Shown piece after piece: positions 9,593 through 21,386 of a stretch of DNA of 64,000 nt. The stretch is from NCBI GenBank assembly GCA_016630955.3, contig CM049989.1:992001-1056000 (forward strand), written 5' to 3'. The DNA comes from Didymella arachidicola (taxonomy: Eukaryota > Ascomycota > Dothideomycetes > Pleosporales > Didymellaceae). The notes beneath the pieces were generated by a model. It searched no databases, was not told the DNA's origin, and worked only from the letters and a program-made list of their open reading frames with translations. The position numbers were made by a program, and so were the translations under genes. How positions within the stretch are numbered: position 1 is the stretch's first letter; every line of letters starts with the position of its first letter.

Positions 9593-12500
9593 ATGGCGGT
9601 ACTGCAACCAAATGCCTACCCAGGCTCCCCTGTAGCTGGAGCCGGGCAGGGCGATCTGCTCGCCGGAGCGCAAAACGCAGACACAGCACCACGACGCGCT
9701 GACGACCAACGACGCCTGCGACGAGTGAAGGACTCGAAGGAGCAGCTGAAGAGAAGGACGCGGGCTCGCGGCACGAGCAACGGCACCATCGACACATCCA
9801 CGAGCAACTCGACCTCGGCAGGACGGTCATACACGGTCGCGAACGTGCACAACGGCGTCATCTACCTGAGGTGAGTGTTGCAGGAGCAGTCCCCTCCCGT
9901 GCAGGCGCATCCTGTGGTGTTGGGCGTGTTTGTTGGTGTTTCGAAACGCGGTGGTCATCACCGCTGGGGAGGTGGAAGGAGCCACCCTCGAGGAGGAAGG
10001 AACGTGAACGTGAACGCTACACCGAAGTCACAGCAACAGACGCTGCATACACACGCAAGCTCGCTGATGTCGCAGAAGCTAAGCTAACCCTGCTGCCAGG
10101 CCTGTCGTGCGCCCTGGAAACCAGCGCAACCTCCCGCAGCCAGATCCGTTCGTCTTCCCACCAGCGGGACCGACTACGCCCCCAGACAGCGCAACGCTCG
10201 ACTCGAAACTGCACCCCACGAGCAATGAATGGGAGCAAAGCCTGTACGGCTCGAGGACTCCGCGCTCCGAACCCACTCCGCCGCTGCCACTGGACCTGAT
10301 CACGGAATATGAGGCCAGACAGCACGCAGGACAAGACCCCAACCCATGCTCTATTGCTCACGCCCGCTCGCACTCGTTCTCGACTGTCGACGACCACACG
10401 GTGACTGCAGCGACCACCGAGCCGGGGACGTTCAAGGTCGTCATCGAGAGGCCTCCGTTTGGCGGACGGCCCAAGACGGCGGATACGTCTTCATTGCCCC
10501 TGCTGCAGGTCCCCATACCTCACTATCGCCTCGGTACGCCGCGCTTCAGCACACGAGGCACTGCGGATCTACGAAGCTCCGTGTACACTCGAACATCAGC
10601 CACGGAGGAATTCAGGAACTCGCTTTTGACCCCACAGCGCGGGGGGTCGCACTCGTTTCTGTCATCACGCCCCCAGTCAGACGCATTCTCGCCCGTCCCT
10701 GCCAGGTACCGCGCGACTATGGACCGACCGCCTCTCTCTGCCTCGGCACCATCCTCATCTCGCGTATCGCACTCCCCAATCGGGCCTCGACTGTACGATG
10801 CTCTGACCCTCGATCCCGACAACCATGCTGTTGTAAGATTTTCTCCGTCTGGCGAGATTCTCGCAGCAACACCCTCAAGACTCGTCGCACACATTACCTC
10901 TCCGAGCTTTCTGGACTACGAGCTGCTTTCGGATTTCTTCCTCACTTTTCGTGCCTTTCTCAGCACCAGAGATCTAGTCGCTTATCTCATTGCCAGATTG
11001 AGATGGGCTGTCAATCGACAAGATGATTTTGGCCGCATTGTACGCGTGCGTACCTTTGTGGCCCTTCGTCATTGGATTCTCAATTACTTCGTCGACGATT
11101 TTGTACCGTCGCACAATCTGCGAACATACTTCTGCAACTTGGTCAACGGTCTATATACAGATCTGAAGGCTCGCGCAGACGGAGGTGGTGGCGATGTCAA
11201 AATTGTCGGCGAATTGAAGAAGTGCTGGAGGAGGACATGCGTTCTATATTGGGAAACAGAAGACCGAGTGGAAAGAGACTACGGTGATGAGGAGCTGCTT
11301 CCTGGTGGCTCCATGGAACTTCCAGCAACATACGAGGAGCCAGAGATCCCAGCGATGATACCAGCAACTCCACGCCAGGGAAATCGAGATACGAAAGAGA
11401 CCATGGGATCCAATCCCAGCGATCAATTTGCGAGTCGCCATATGGACTGGGCGCAGAAAGCTCGTCATACACCTCAAAACTCGTTGAGCTCGCCGTATGT
11501 TCCATCGAACGAAGGCGGGACTGTCCGGGTACCACTGTCGCCTGGCAGTGATGGGAGCATGCATATTCTGTCCTGCTCCCTCCCAAGACGCGGGTTCTTG
11601 AAGAGTGAGCAAGCTATGAATCTGCCTCTCTATCCTCACCCTGTACCAAATCCTCCTGCGACAGCTCCACGACTAGCCGCGAGTCCACAACAGCCAGTAT
11701 CAAACAAGACCCATGTCCGCCCATCGCATACTCACAGGCGGAGTGGAAGCTTCTCCGACGCCATGCGGGACAGCAGAACACCTCTATCGATCCCGAAGAA
11801 CGCTTCTGTCGACGTCACTATTTCTGCAATTACGAGCATGCCTGGTAGCCTCGTCCGTGGTGGTCTTTTCCAACCGACTACACCCTACATGGAACTGAAG
11901 GGTACTAGTCTGCGCCACACACGAACACGCAGTGAGACGGACGGCGATGACCTGTATGCAGATGACATGCAGCTACGTCCCTGCGGTCATGCGAACAGTC
12001 CAGGAATGAAGAAGATTTTCAGTAGTATACGCCGCACTCTCAGCACTAAGCAATCACCACACGGAAGCCCACAATTGGGAGCGCACGTTCATCACCGGGT
12101 AGCCCCTTCGATACGATCATCGAATCCAGGCACAATGACCACGATGTCAGGAGGTGTTCGCAAGCAACGTACGATTCGGACGAGACCAGAGATACGCATC
12201 GATGCTTTGGCATCAAAGGTCGGCGAAAGCTTCAAGGAGGCAGTGGAAGAGCAGATGAGGGAGGAAGAACAGCTTCGAGAGAGTACTGTAGAGCCTCCTG
12301 ATCTCGGCGGTTTCGAGTTCGAGTTCGACCACCGAAAGAGTCCGCCACCTGGCGAAGAGATGCCCGTTTCGAGAGATCCAGATCTTCGGGTGTACAGCAA
12401 CATCACCACAGGCAGCAAGTCGATTCTCATCATTGATGACACTGGAGCACCCCCCTTGCCCACAATGTCTGGAGCTCTGCCCGCAGCCGTGATGGAGGAG

Positions 12501-14948
12501 CCACAGGAGCTTCCAACTACGCCGCCAAAGGCTCTTCAGCGGAACCCATCCATCGCTCAAACACTGGCTGAAGGTGACATGGTCGTCGTACGTCACTCCG
12601 ATCTCTACAAGAATCCTACCCCGCCTAAGTTGTCCGTCGAAGAAAGACGTTTGTCTCGTCCTTTAACGCAGCAGTCGCGAATTCCACAAAGGCGGTCCAT
12701 GTCAGAAGGTAGGGAGCAAATGCATTCATTCAAGCGGCGAGGTTCAATGCGCAAATCGATGGCCCGATCGTCCCTGCGTCGGCATGCTTCGTACAACAGT
12801 GTGTTGAGTGGCCGTCAAGGCCCCGAGAGCGTGGCTACTTTTATGACTATGTCGTCGGACAACGACCCTTTTTTCCTTGAGCGTCAGGCGCCCCAGCCGA
12901 ATGGCCCTGGTCGCATGCTCCGCCGAAAGCCAGGAGGTGATTTACGCGCTGCTGGGAACATACAAGATCTGGAAATGACCCCCCGTCCACACTCTACTGG
13001 TTCAGTGTCCAATCGTACTCACTCGATCGCGAACTCGGTCATCCTTCGATCAGATCGCTATGCTGCACCAGAGGCCGAAGAAAGTCTACCCACGGATGCC
13101 GTCGATGAGACGGTTGTTGTCAAGAAACCGATCTCACTCGTCGATACCCATTCATCCCAACCAAATTTGAGACCATCATTCGAGGCAGAGGTCGCCAAGC
13201 TTGCAGCGTTGCCGGACGACACAGACGATGAGGGAGGGGTCGAGGCTGCATTGATGAAACTAGAAGGCCGTTACGAGAGAAGGTCGCCACGAGAGTCTTC
13301 TGTACAAACCTCTGTCATCGAAAAGCCTGAAGTCTACCGACCTACGGGCGCCCCCGGCGAGCTCGTTATCCCGCCTTATAAGCCAAAAGAGGGAGACGAC
13401 TCGTATGTTCCCAAGCAGTCGGAGGAGCATGGGGCCACTGATGACAGCCTGTATCGACCACTTGCCACCCCTGGCGCAGAAGGGCAGGAGATGTTCCACC
13501 TCTCGGGGGAGAACTTCAACCGCCACGTACCTCCTGTCTTGAGCGCCGCTGCTGAGTCAGAAGACTCCTACTCCTCAGTCCCGCTCCTTGATCGCAGACT
13601 CAGCGACGTAATGACTGGCGGACGTACTCAGACCTTTGACACGATGAGGTCCTCAGCTAAGCCTTCACCACTGCAACTTACCGACAACACCACCAGCCAG
13701 ACAACAGCAACTGTCACTAAACCCTCGTCACCAAATTCATCGCTCGAGTATGTTGTAGAGACCGACAGCATGAAGAGGATTCCCCATGGCGCCACTCTCC
13801 CATCCTCTTCGATCGTTCGCCGGTCATTCCTCCTCGATGAAGACGAAGACTTGAGTGACTTGGCCTCGACAACAACTGGCGAAAGATCAGACGAGATGTC
13901 ACGTGGTGTGCGGAGTTTCTTCGAAGATGAGCCGGCAGTGATCGATCAGGATTCGAGCAATCTTCCTACGCATCCCATGCGGCATCCTCCCACACCACCT
14001 TCCACGGCAGAGCGTCTGAAGGTTGCTGTGTCCACAACTACCTGGGACCGAGGGTTACCTACTCCAGGCTTGACTCCCACCGCTTCTCGCCCTGACCAAT
14101 TTAGTCAACCTACGCCTGACCAACACGTAAAGTTGCAGGAGTCACCGCATATCGGACAGCCGATCAAGACTGCTCACCTGCCTTTCGTCATGGCCTACGA
14201 TGCTGAGTTCCTTGCTCAGCAATTCACTGTTGTGGAGAAAGATGCCTTGGATGAAATCGATTGGAAGGAGCTTATCGAACTTCGTTGGAAGCAATCATCA
14301 CCTCAGATTCGAGACTGGGTACACTACTTGCGTACACAGGAGGCTCGTGGCGTCGATGTCGTGATTGCTCGTTTCAACCTAGTGGTCAAGTGGGTGGTGT
14401 CTGAATGTGTTCTCACCGAGAACGTCGAAGAGCGAGCTCGCTGCCTCGTTCAGTACATTCATATTGCCTCGCACGCGCGGAGACTGAGAAATTACGCCAC
14501 CATGTACCAGATTGCCATCGCGCTGATCTCCAATGACCTCTCTCGACTCCAGAAAACCTGGTCGCTCGTACCTCTCGCTGAGAAGCAGACAATGAAGGAG
14601 CTCGAAGCTCTCGTTCAGCCGTTGCGCAACTTCCACAACCTTCGTCTTGAGATGGAGACAGCCACGGTCGAGGATGGCTGCATCCCTTTCATTGGCATCT
14701 ACACCCGAGATCTGATCTACAATGCTCAGAAGCCCGCCTTCATCGATGCCCCGCCCGTTGACGGTGAGCGACTCGTGAACTTCGAACGGCACCACACAGC
14801 AGCTACCATCGTCAAGAACCTGCTGCGTCTCCTCGAAGCAAGCTCCAAATACAACTTCACAGTCGATCCCGACCTCATCAGCAGATGTCTCTGGCTCGCA
14901 GCGCTTAGCGATGATGAACTCACCAAGCGCAGCCGCCAATGTGAATAA
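9593..14948 (+). CDS. Lte1-like guanine-nucleotide exchange factor with RasGEF-N and RasGEF domains
   Basis: Exons 9593-9870 and 10100-14948 give 1708 residues. An N-terminal region rich in Arg, Ser and Thr leads to a RasGEF N-terminal module at about 320-445. It starts near LYDALTLDP and includes the FLTFRAFLST and LRHWILNYF helices. A very long low-complexity Ser/Pro/Thr-rich linker follows. The catalytic Cdc25-type RasGEF domain occupies about 1455-1705, with the FNLVVKWVV and NFHNLRLEM stretches and LPFVMAYDAEFLAQQ at its beginning. This two-ended layout is that of Lte1, which in yeast promotes mitotic exit at the daughter-cell cortex; the yeast protein may not act as a true Ras exchanger. 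The many S/T-P sites in the linker suggest kinase control. The splice joins YLR to PVVRPGNQ in frame. Confidence 0.85.
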
Positions 14949-16106
14949 CCGCCGCCACACTTAACCTTTTCCTATTTTGCACCATTTCTTTGTCAATACC
15001 CACCCGGATCAGCTTGGCGTTCGGCACGAGTCACGACCTGCATTTGCAGCACATTTACTGCATACATACACTCGATTTTATTACTACCTTCTCAACCCTT
15101 ATTAGATCTAAGAGCTCGCGCTTGAAGATAAACTCCTGCTCAGCAGCACTTTCCTATGTGTGTGTGATGGACCTTAATATGCGCATGTAGTGCACGTGTA
15201 TGGCATGGGAAGCATGGGGGTATGATGTGTCTGTAGCATTTCGTGATTGTTGTACATAGAAGAGCGTATGGAGACGACCTAATGATATAATCACCATCCT
15301 TCAATAGGACCATTTGCGGCGCAGAGCACGAATCATATCCCCATTTAGACGTTCACGCACCCACTCACCAACACGGTAATTCTTACGGTTTGACTTGGCC
15401 ATGGTGTAGCGATATCAGAATGTGCAACCTCTTACCTTCGCCGTCTCCTCGATCCAAGCCCCCTCTGACGTCTCGATTCGACCTATCCAAGATACGAAAC
15501 AAGCTGTGATCTACCTTCCTGTTCCAGGTACGTCTGCGACTGCCCTCCAATCCTTACAATCCCATTGTTCCCCCTTGACGAATAGCCCTAGAAAGACCCT
15601 TCCTGATCTGGTTCCCCCCAACATCGATGTTGAGATCGCCGGGGTTGCGAGATGCCTAGACGCTACCTTGCGGCACGGCTGCTGGAAGCATGGTGAGACC
15701 TACTTCCACGTGCCCGCGTGATCCGGCCGTGGTGCCGTATGTGAGATCGTTACGTGTACCCGAGGTTGAATGGATGAACGGCGGCTAAACTGCGGCAGGA
15801 TTCGAGAAGGACTCTGTTTTGATGGATGCGGTGAAAGGCAGCTAGGTTGGAGGATGTGCTTAGTTGAGAAGAGAAGTGGCATGGGGCGATGCGCGAAGGG
15901 AGTGGCGTAGACGAAAGAAGAATCTTGAGAGGAGATGGAGAGTGGGTACGTCAGAGTTTGGTGTGCTGATGAGAGATTGATCATGGGAGATCGGGTGTTG
16001 TGATGTCTTTGTAGGTGCGATTCACGTACGAGTTTGGATACCTATGTATATCGTATGTTACAAGCCGCTGTATATACTCTACTCTAACTTGTGTATATGC
16101 ATGCCT
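14949..16106. other. Intergenic between the Lte1-like gene and the P450 (tail to tail)
   Basis: 1.16 kb between convergent genes. Two small ORFs facing away from each other begin at 15402 (minus, 33 codons) and 15422 (plus, 99 codons). Neither has a motif I recognise. The rest should be 3' UTR. Confidence 0.4.
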
Positions 16107-18059
16107 TTATATGCCAAACCTTCCTTCGCCTCTCCTGACCAGTCTTATTGGCACACTGGTCCCCCTCAGCTGCAACGTGATGATACTGGCAACCTTCGTC
16201 TTGAGCACGTGGTCTGTCCTATCAATCGCTTTCTGATACACCGCCTCCTTATCTGCTTTAGTCATAGCAGCGACCTCATCATCAGATGCCCATTCTTCCA
16301 CTGCAAGCTCGACACCGTATTGTGAGAAGATGATCGCAAGAACAGCGAGGATCTCGACTTGCGCAAAGCGTCGCCCAATACAGGACCTGAAGCCATCGCT
16401 GAAGGGAATATAGGAACCTTTCACAGGCTTGTAGAGCGAGGCGGATGTATCCTCACCTGATGGACCACGTAATTCTTCATCATCGTACGCGATATCCACG
16501 AAGCTGTCCTCTATTTTTGTTGTCGAGAGCCAACGCTCAGGGCGGAAGGTATCAACGTCTCTCTTTTTGCCCGTTCCCCTTTCGTTCGAGCCGTTGGGTC
16601 CTGCCGGCCAGTACTTTGGATTCCTGTGGATGGCGGAGCTCAGGAAGATGTGGGTTCCGCCTGGCACTGTGTAGGTTTTGTTGCCCAGGGTGAGGTTCTG
16701 CGGTCGACCTGGTGCTGTCGACTTGGGAATGTTGCCGATTGGCTGTAACAAGCGAAGAGTCTCATTCATAACAGCGGCTGCCATGCCTCCAAATAGTTTG
16801 GGGAAGTGCTCTTCGTAGACCCATTGCTCGATGGGCTTTCCACCGAATACTTTGTCAATATCCTGCTGTAGTCGTTTCTGCGAGTCGCGGTGCATTGCCA
16901 AGAAGATTAAGGAGTAATGAAGTGTGTTTGCGGTTGTCTCGTGTCCGGCAAGCATTAAGACAAAAGCATTGCCTAAGAGATCGCTCTTCTGGATGTTGGT
17001 ATTACCTTCGGTGATGCCGCTTCCTCGAATTAGCGCGTCGAAAAGGTCCATACCGGCGTTGTTCGTGTCGCCAGAAGCTACTTGCTGTCTCTTCATCTCG
17101 TACAGCTCGTCCATGTACTGTCCCCATTCAGTCACAGCAGTGCCGACTGTACGATGTACCTTGATCGGGGACTTTGGTAGGTACTTGGGAGGTATGATTT
17201 GAGTCCACATGATGTTATGAAGCAGTTCGCTGATAGCTTCACGATACGTCATCTTGTGGTTTGCTGACTTCTCAGAGCCAAGCAGCATCGACTTCGACTT
17301 GTCGCTGTCTACCGTAGGATCATGGCTCTTCTCCTCGTGTGGCCATGTGATGCGGACATCGAAGCCTGCGGAACTGATCACGAAAAGTGCAAAGCTCATT
17401 GTCGCGATACCTGGGTCCTGAATGGTCTCATTACCTTCGCCATCTGGGCCGGTCCAAAGTCCGAGAAGCGATCGGGCATGGTGAATAGACTCCTTGAAGA
17501 CAAGCTCATTGTTCTTCTCCCCAAAGCTAGGTGCGGTGAGCTTTCGGTGCATGCGCCAATCCGACCCTTCCGTGGAAACCAGGTTCTTGCCATAGATGTC
17601 AAGAGCACCGTACATTTCAAGGGGCTTAGGGAAGTCATTGCGTCTGGTAGTGATTTGGGTCACAGCTTCCGCATCAGCCACGAACACCGACAGTTGCGTG
17701 ATAGAAGGAACGATAAAGACATCCCCGCCAATCTTCTCAAATATCTCATGGCTCTTCCTGTGGGCCCATTCTGGATCCAAGAGGCTGGTAGAGGTCAATA
17801 TCAATCGTGAAGGTCGAACTAGCACCACCTACTCAAACCAAATGCCCTTCCATGACGCGGGAAAGATTACATCCAATATGGGGGTCCAGATGTAGTAGGT
17901 TGCAAGCCAGAATGTACTGAAGATATTCCATGGAACTACAACGACGGGCAGACCTGAGCTCTTCGCGAGCGCAATGTTCTGTTGCCAGTTTCGAGTCAAG
18001 ACAATCCATTTGTGCAGTACGGCAGCTGTAAGAGCGCCAGAGACCAGAGTGAACAGCAT
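16107..18059 (-). CDS. Cytochrome P450 monooxygenase
   Basis: Exons 18059-17833 and 17784-16107 (48-nt intron, GTAGGT donor) encode 634 residues. An N-terminal hydrophobic segment starting MLFTLVSG should anchor it in the ER. The I-helix oxygen-binding motif AGHETTAN lies near residue 355, followed by the ExxR pair in NETLR, the FRPERW motif and the haem-binding loop FSDGFRSCIGRR with Cys544 as iron ligand. It is longer than most fungal P450s (about 500-550), with extra hydrophilic inserts near GPNGSNERG and in the C-terminal third. Substrate unknown. An in-frame ATG at 18140 would add 27 residues, but the later start gives a normal signal-anchor terminus. CYP family not assigned. Confidence 0.9.
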
Positions 18060-21000
18060 GACGTCGTCGAGTGTATCTAAAAGGGGACGCGTTGGAGAAA
18101 ACGGAAACCAAACACAGTGACTGAGGTATGCGCAGCGCACTGGGACGGAGAATGAAGATGTGTTCTTGTGCGCGGAACGCTGCTATTCCGCTGAAGACGG
18201 CGAACATTGCTAGACGTCACCAACCGGCCTTGCTTCATTAGCGTTTCATGGTAAGGTGTCACCTCAATCAGAGGCATTTTGAGACTTTCCCGGCACCTCT
18301 CATGAGCGCGGAAGCAGCTCGACTTTTCAGTATGTATCACCCAAGTTAAACATACTTTGTGCACCGTATATGAGGCTATGGTCGGCATCCTTCGTTGCGC
18401 GTCAGTGGTGTCGGCACCGATCAGGCCTAGCGTGACTGACAGTTCCAACAAGGATCTCCCTCGAAGGACCCACTACCTCACATCACACAGACGGTGAGCA
18501 TCCACTTTGAAGCGATGGCTACACCGATACAGAGATCTGCGCTGTGTCACATGCCCCTTCACGTCGAAAGCGACACCTCTGCACCAGTTCACCGCTGTAT
18601 CGCTTAACACTCCGCAAAAGATGCAAGCAATTCTTCGAGAGCCTCACGTGGTGCAAGCGCAAGCGCGGGCAGCTACTTTCGGCGTTAGTAATACTCCGCC
18701 TAGCATCGTTCGGCATCGCTCGCAGCCTCATCCGCATCTCAAAGGTTGTGGAAGTGACAGGGCGAATGCTGACGATCACCAAGAGTCAAGAATCTGCGAC
18801 ACGGCTTGCCATGAACAACAGAATTGCAGAGCATCGGATCGCAGCGACTGCCTTGCTTGCCACCGCTGCCGTCTTTGTAACGAGAAACGGCTTTGACTCC
18901 ATTGATTTTCGCCTCTTGCAACGAGTCGCATTACTTTGTCGCAGAGTGAAGCTTGCACAGCGGGCTCACCGACTTGACGGCGACGGCGACGGCGGCCATA
19001 CTAATCTGGAATCGTCAAGTATCAAAGCCCTGAAGAGGGCAATGAGTCGATGTTCCCTGGCAAATGTCAACTGTTGTCGAAGCGCCTTAGCGCCTCGTGG
19101 TAATGCGATCCACGTGGACCCGCCACAGTCCCATCATCGTGAGGCAAGGGACGGGAATCCTTTTGTCAAGTTGCCCTTCTAGAGCAATTTCGGACGTCTG
19201 GAAACATCTTCAGGGAATCTGAATCGCAGCGTTTCGAAGCAGACCGCAATTTGATCATGCTTCCGGTCAGAGAAGGTGTTCGGCAAAAGACGGCTTGAAC
19301 CAACATTCGGGCCGCTTGCCTTTTCAGTGAATGTGATGGCAGCTGACCTCTTGTCACCGGCACTTGAGCGACCTAATGTTGCTTGACCCCGTTTCGACTC
19401 CTGTCATGCATTGTTGGTGTGTACACAGCATCATGAAATGTCCAAATTTGGGAACAACGTCCCGGTCAACGGATCCATCAGGAACGAAGTAGCGTTTCTG
19501 TTCGACTTGCGGTTGTTCCTGGATCCTGACGCCATTCTGGCGGTCGCGAGATGGGGCGCGCTAATCATGAAGTGGATATTGAGAGGTCTTGAAACTGGCG
19601 AGGTGGCCGGCGCCTCTCGGACCTGCCCTCTAGACTTGTGGGAGCCAAGTGCTCCTTACACGAGGTTGTTGACATGCGTCGTTTGCGCATGTGGATAGAT
19701 GAATGGACGGAGAAATGTCCACCAGACGCTGGAGCCCAATGTTGCAGATCTCGGGCACCAGATACCAAGGATCAGAGCTATCAGATGGCTGCAATCTGAT
19801 AACTCCAAGGTTACTCGGAAGAAGCCGACTCATCACCTTGCGCGCATAGCGGCCGTAACGGCCGTGAATGGCGGTGTCGTGCCTTCATGAGCAGCAATGA
19901 CACCATCCCCTGTCTAAGCAAAGCCAGATGGCGACTAAAGTTTGACGCTCGGAGGCTTGACCAGCCACCAGCGGCGCATCACTTCCACGAGACCTTCTCG
20001 AAAACCGCGGTATCGCAGCTCAGTGGAGGAGCTAGATGAATGCTAGGGACCGTAGTCAAATTCTAGGGCGTGCAGAGAGAGCTCGGATCGTCGCGCTCAT
20101 CTCAGTGCAGTTGGCCGCGGCCGTGCTCATTATTGGGCGATATATGGGCAGCGAGCGGTTTGCTGCTTACTGTGCTGTCTGAGTGAGGGAGGTATGTCGC
20201 GCGGAGAAGCGCGCATGCCGCAGCAGCAAGGCCAGCACTACCGGCTGTTGTTGCAAGTCACGTTGCTCAGCTGGCCCTACTGCGGCATTGGCACAGTCTC
20301 AACCCAACATGGGCGGTAACAGCCAGACTCTGGCTGCTGGGTCGTTGGCTGCGGGAGGGACGTTTGCTGTCTGCAACGGCGCCGTGAAGGATCCAGAGGC
20401 GGACGAGGGCATCGCTGTGTGCGAGCAAAGGCACCTCTGTCATCTCAAGATGGCATCTAGCACGGCGCGCAGGCCGGCACGCAATCCATGGCTTGCTCCC
20501 AGGGGCCTGGTTGAATCTTGATGGCTGCAAAGCCTCTGGCACAAGCGAGCTGCGCGTCGCAGGACGGCTGTCGCTGAATCGCGTTCGGCGCTCACTACTC
20601 GCCCTTGTGTCACACAAATCAGCTTCTCCACCCGGCCTCGCCTCTCGTGCTCCCCTCTCTATCAAACTCGATCGGTGGTCGACGACGCGCTGCCGCCCAT
20701 CCACCCACCCTTCCTTTCCACCCCCCTCGTGCCCGACGCCGCACCAGGAGTCTTCCCGCGTGCCGCCTCGTCTGGCCTGCTCTGTTTGACTTTTGGCAGT
20801 CTAAGCTTTTCTTCTCCTGGCCCGCGACTAGCTGGCGCCCGCGTCCGGTGCCCACTGCGCAGCGAGCCCATCCCCGGCCACTTCGTTCGCACGGCCCGTC
20901 TTAGCTCTTAGCGCCACTCTTGCCAAACCAGCAACAAACGTCGACGCATAGACTTTCCGCGATTCACCTCCACTGGCTCTTTTCCTGCTTCGGATAGCTG

Positions 21001-21386
21001 CCTCCGCGTCCATGGTAAGGAAGTCCCGCTCAAGGCTAGGTTTTCCTCGCGCGGCTTGAGCCAAAGCTCCCGTCCTGCATCGTACTCTGGTCTCCGAGCA
21101 CCTGCCCTGCGACGCTCTCTGAACTCTTCTCTTATCCCACCAGCCGATGACGCGGATTGGCTTGTAGTCCGCACATCTCCTCCAGCCAGTCATCATCTGA
21201 CGCACTGGTCAATTGGTCTCTTCGTGTCCCTGCGACTGCCGAGGCCACGCTCTCCACCCACCAACTGTCCCCGCCGACCTTGTTGGGCTGCTGCCGTTTT
21301 GACCTGGCAGCTTCCGTAGTCGTAGTCAGGTACTCCGTCATACATAGCCGCATGGCCTGAGCGGATCGCGTTTCTCATATGTAAGG
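18060..21386. other. Gene-poor region and leader of the Zn2Cys6 regulator
   Basis: 3.3 kb without a convincing gene. The largest ORF (212 codons at 18544) is basic and lacks any domain I know. From about 20650 to 20760 the plus strand is pyrimidine-rich, as in many fungal promoters. Several short upstream ORFs precede the regulator at 21387, including one at 21157-21360, an ATG-GCC-TGA at 21352-21360 and an ATG-TAA at 21379-21384. Confidence 0.5.
21379..21384 (+). promoter_or_regulatory. Start-stop upstream ORF (ATG TAA) just before the regulator start
   Basis: ATG is followed directly by TAA, and the main start codon begins two bases later. Minimal start-stop uORFs can stall ribosomes or lower downstream initiation. 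Whether the transcript includes this site is not known, and GTAAGG here could also be a splice donor. Confidence 0.35.

Noticed and set aside
10346..11026. A 226-codon ORF inside the Lte1-like gene
   Set aside because: Other frame of the RasGEF-N region, no domain of its own.
1..18059. A secondary-metabolite cluster joining the oxygenase, permease, SDR, P450 and regulator
   Set aside because: No backbone enzyme, a housekeeping-type GEF and long gaps lie between them; the genes face different ways.
18544..19182. A 212-codon ORF in the gene-poor region
   Set aside because: Basic composition without hydrophobic core pattern or known motif, and no splice or promoter context.
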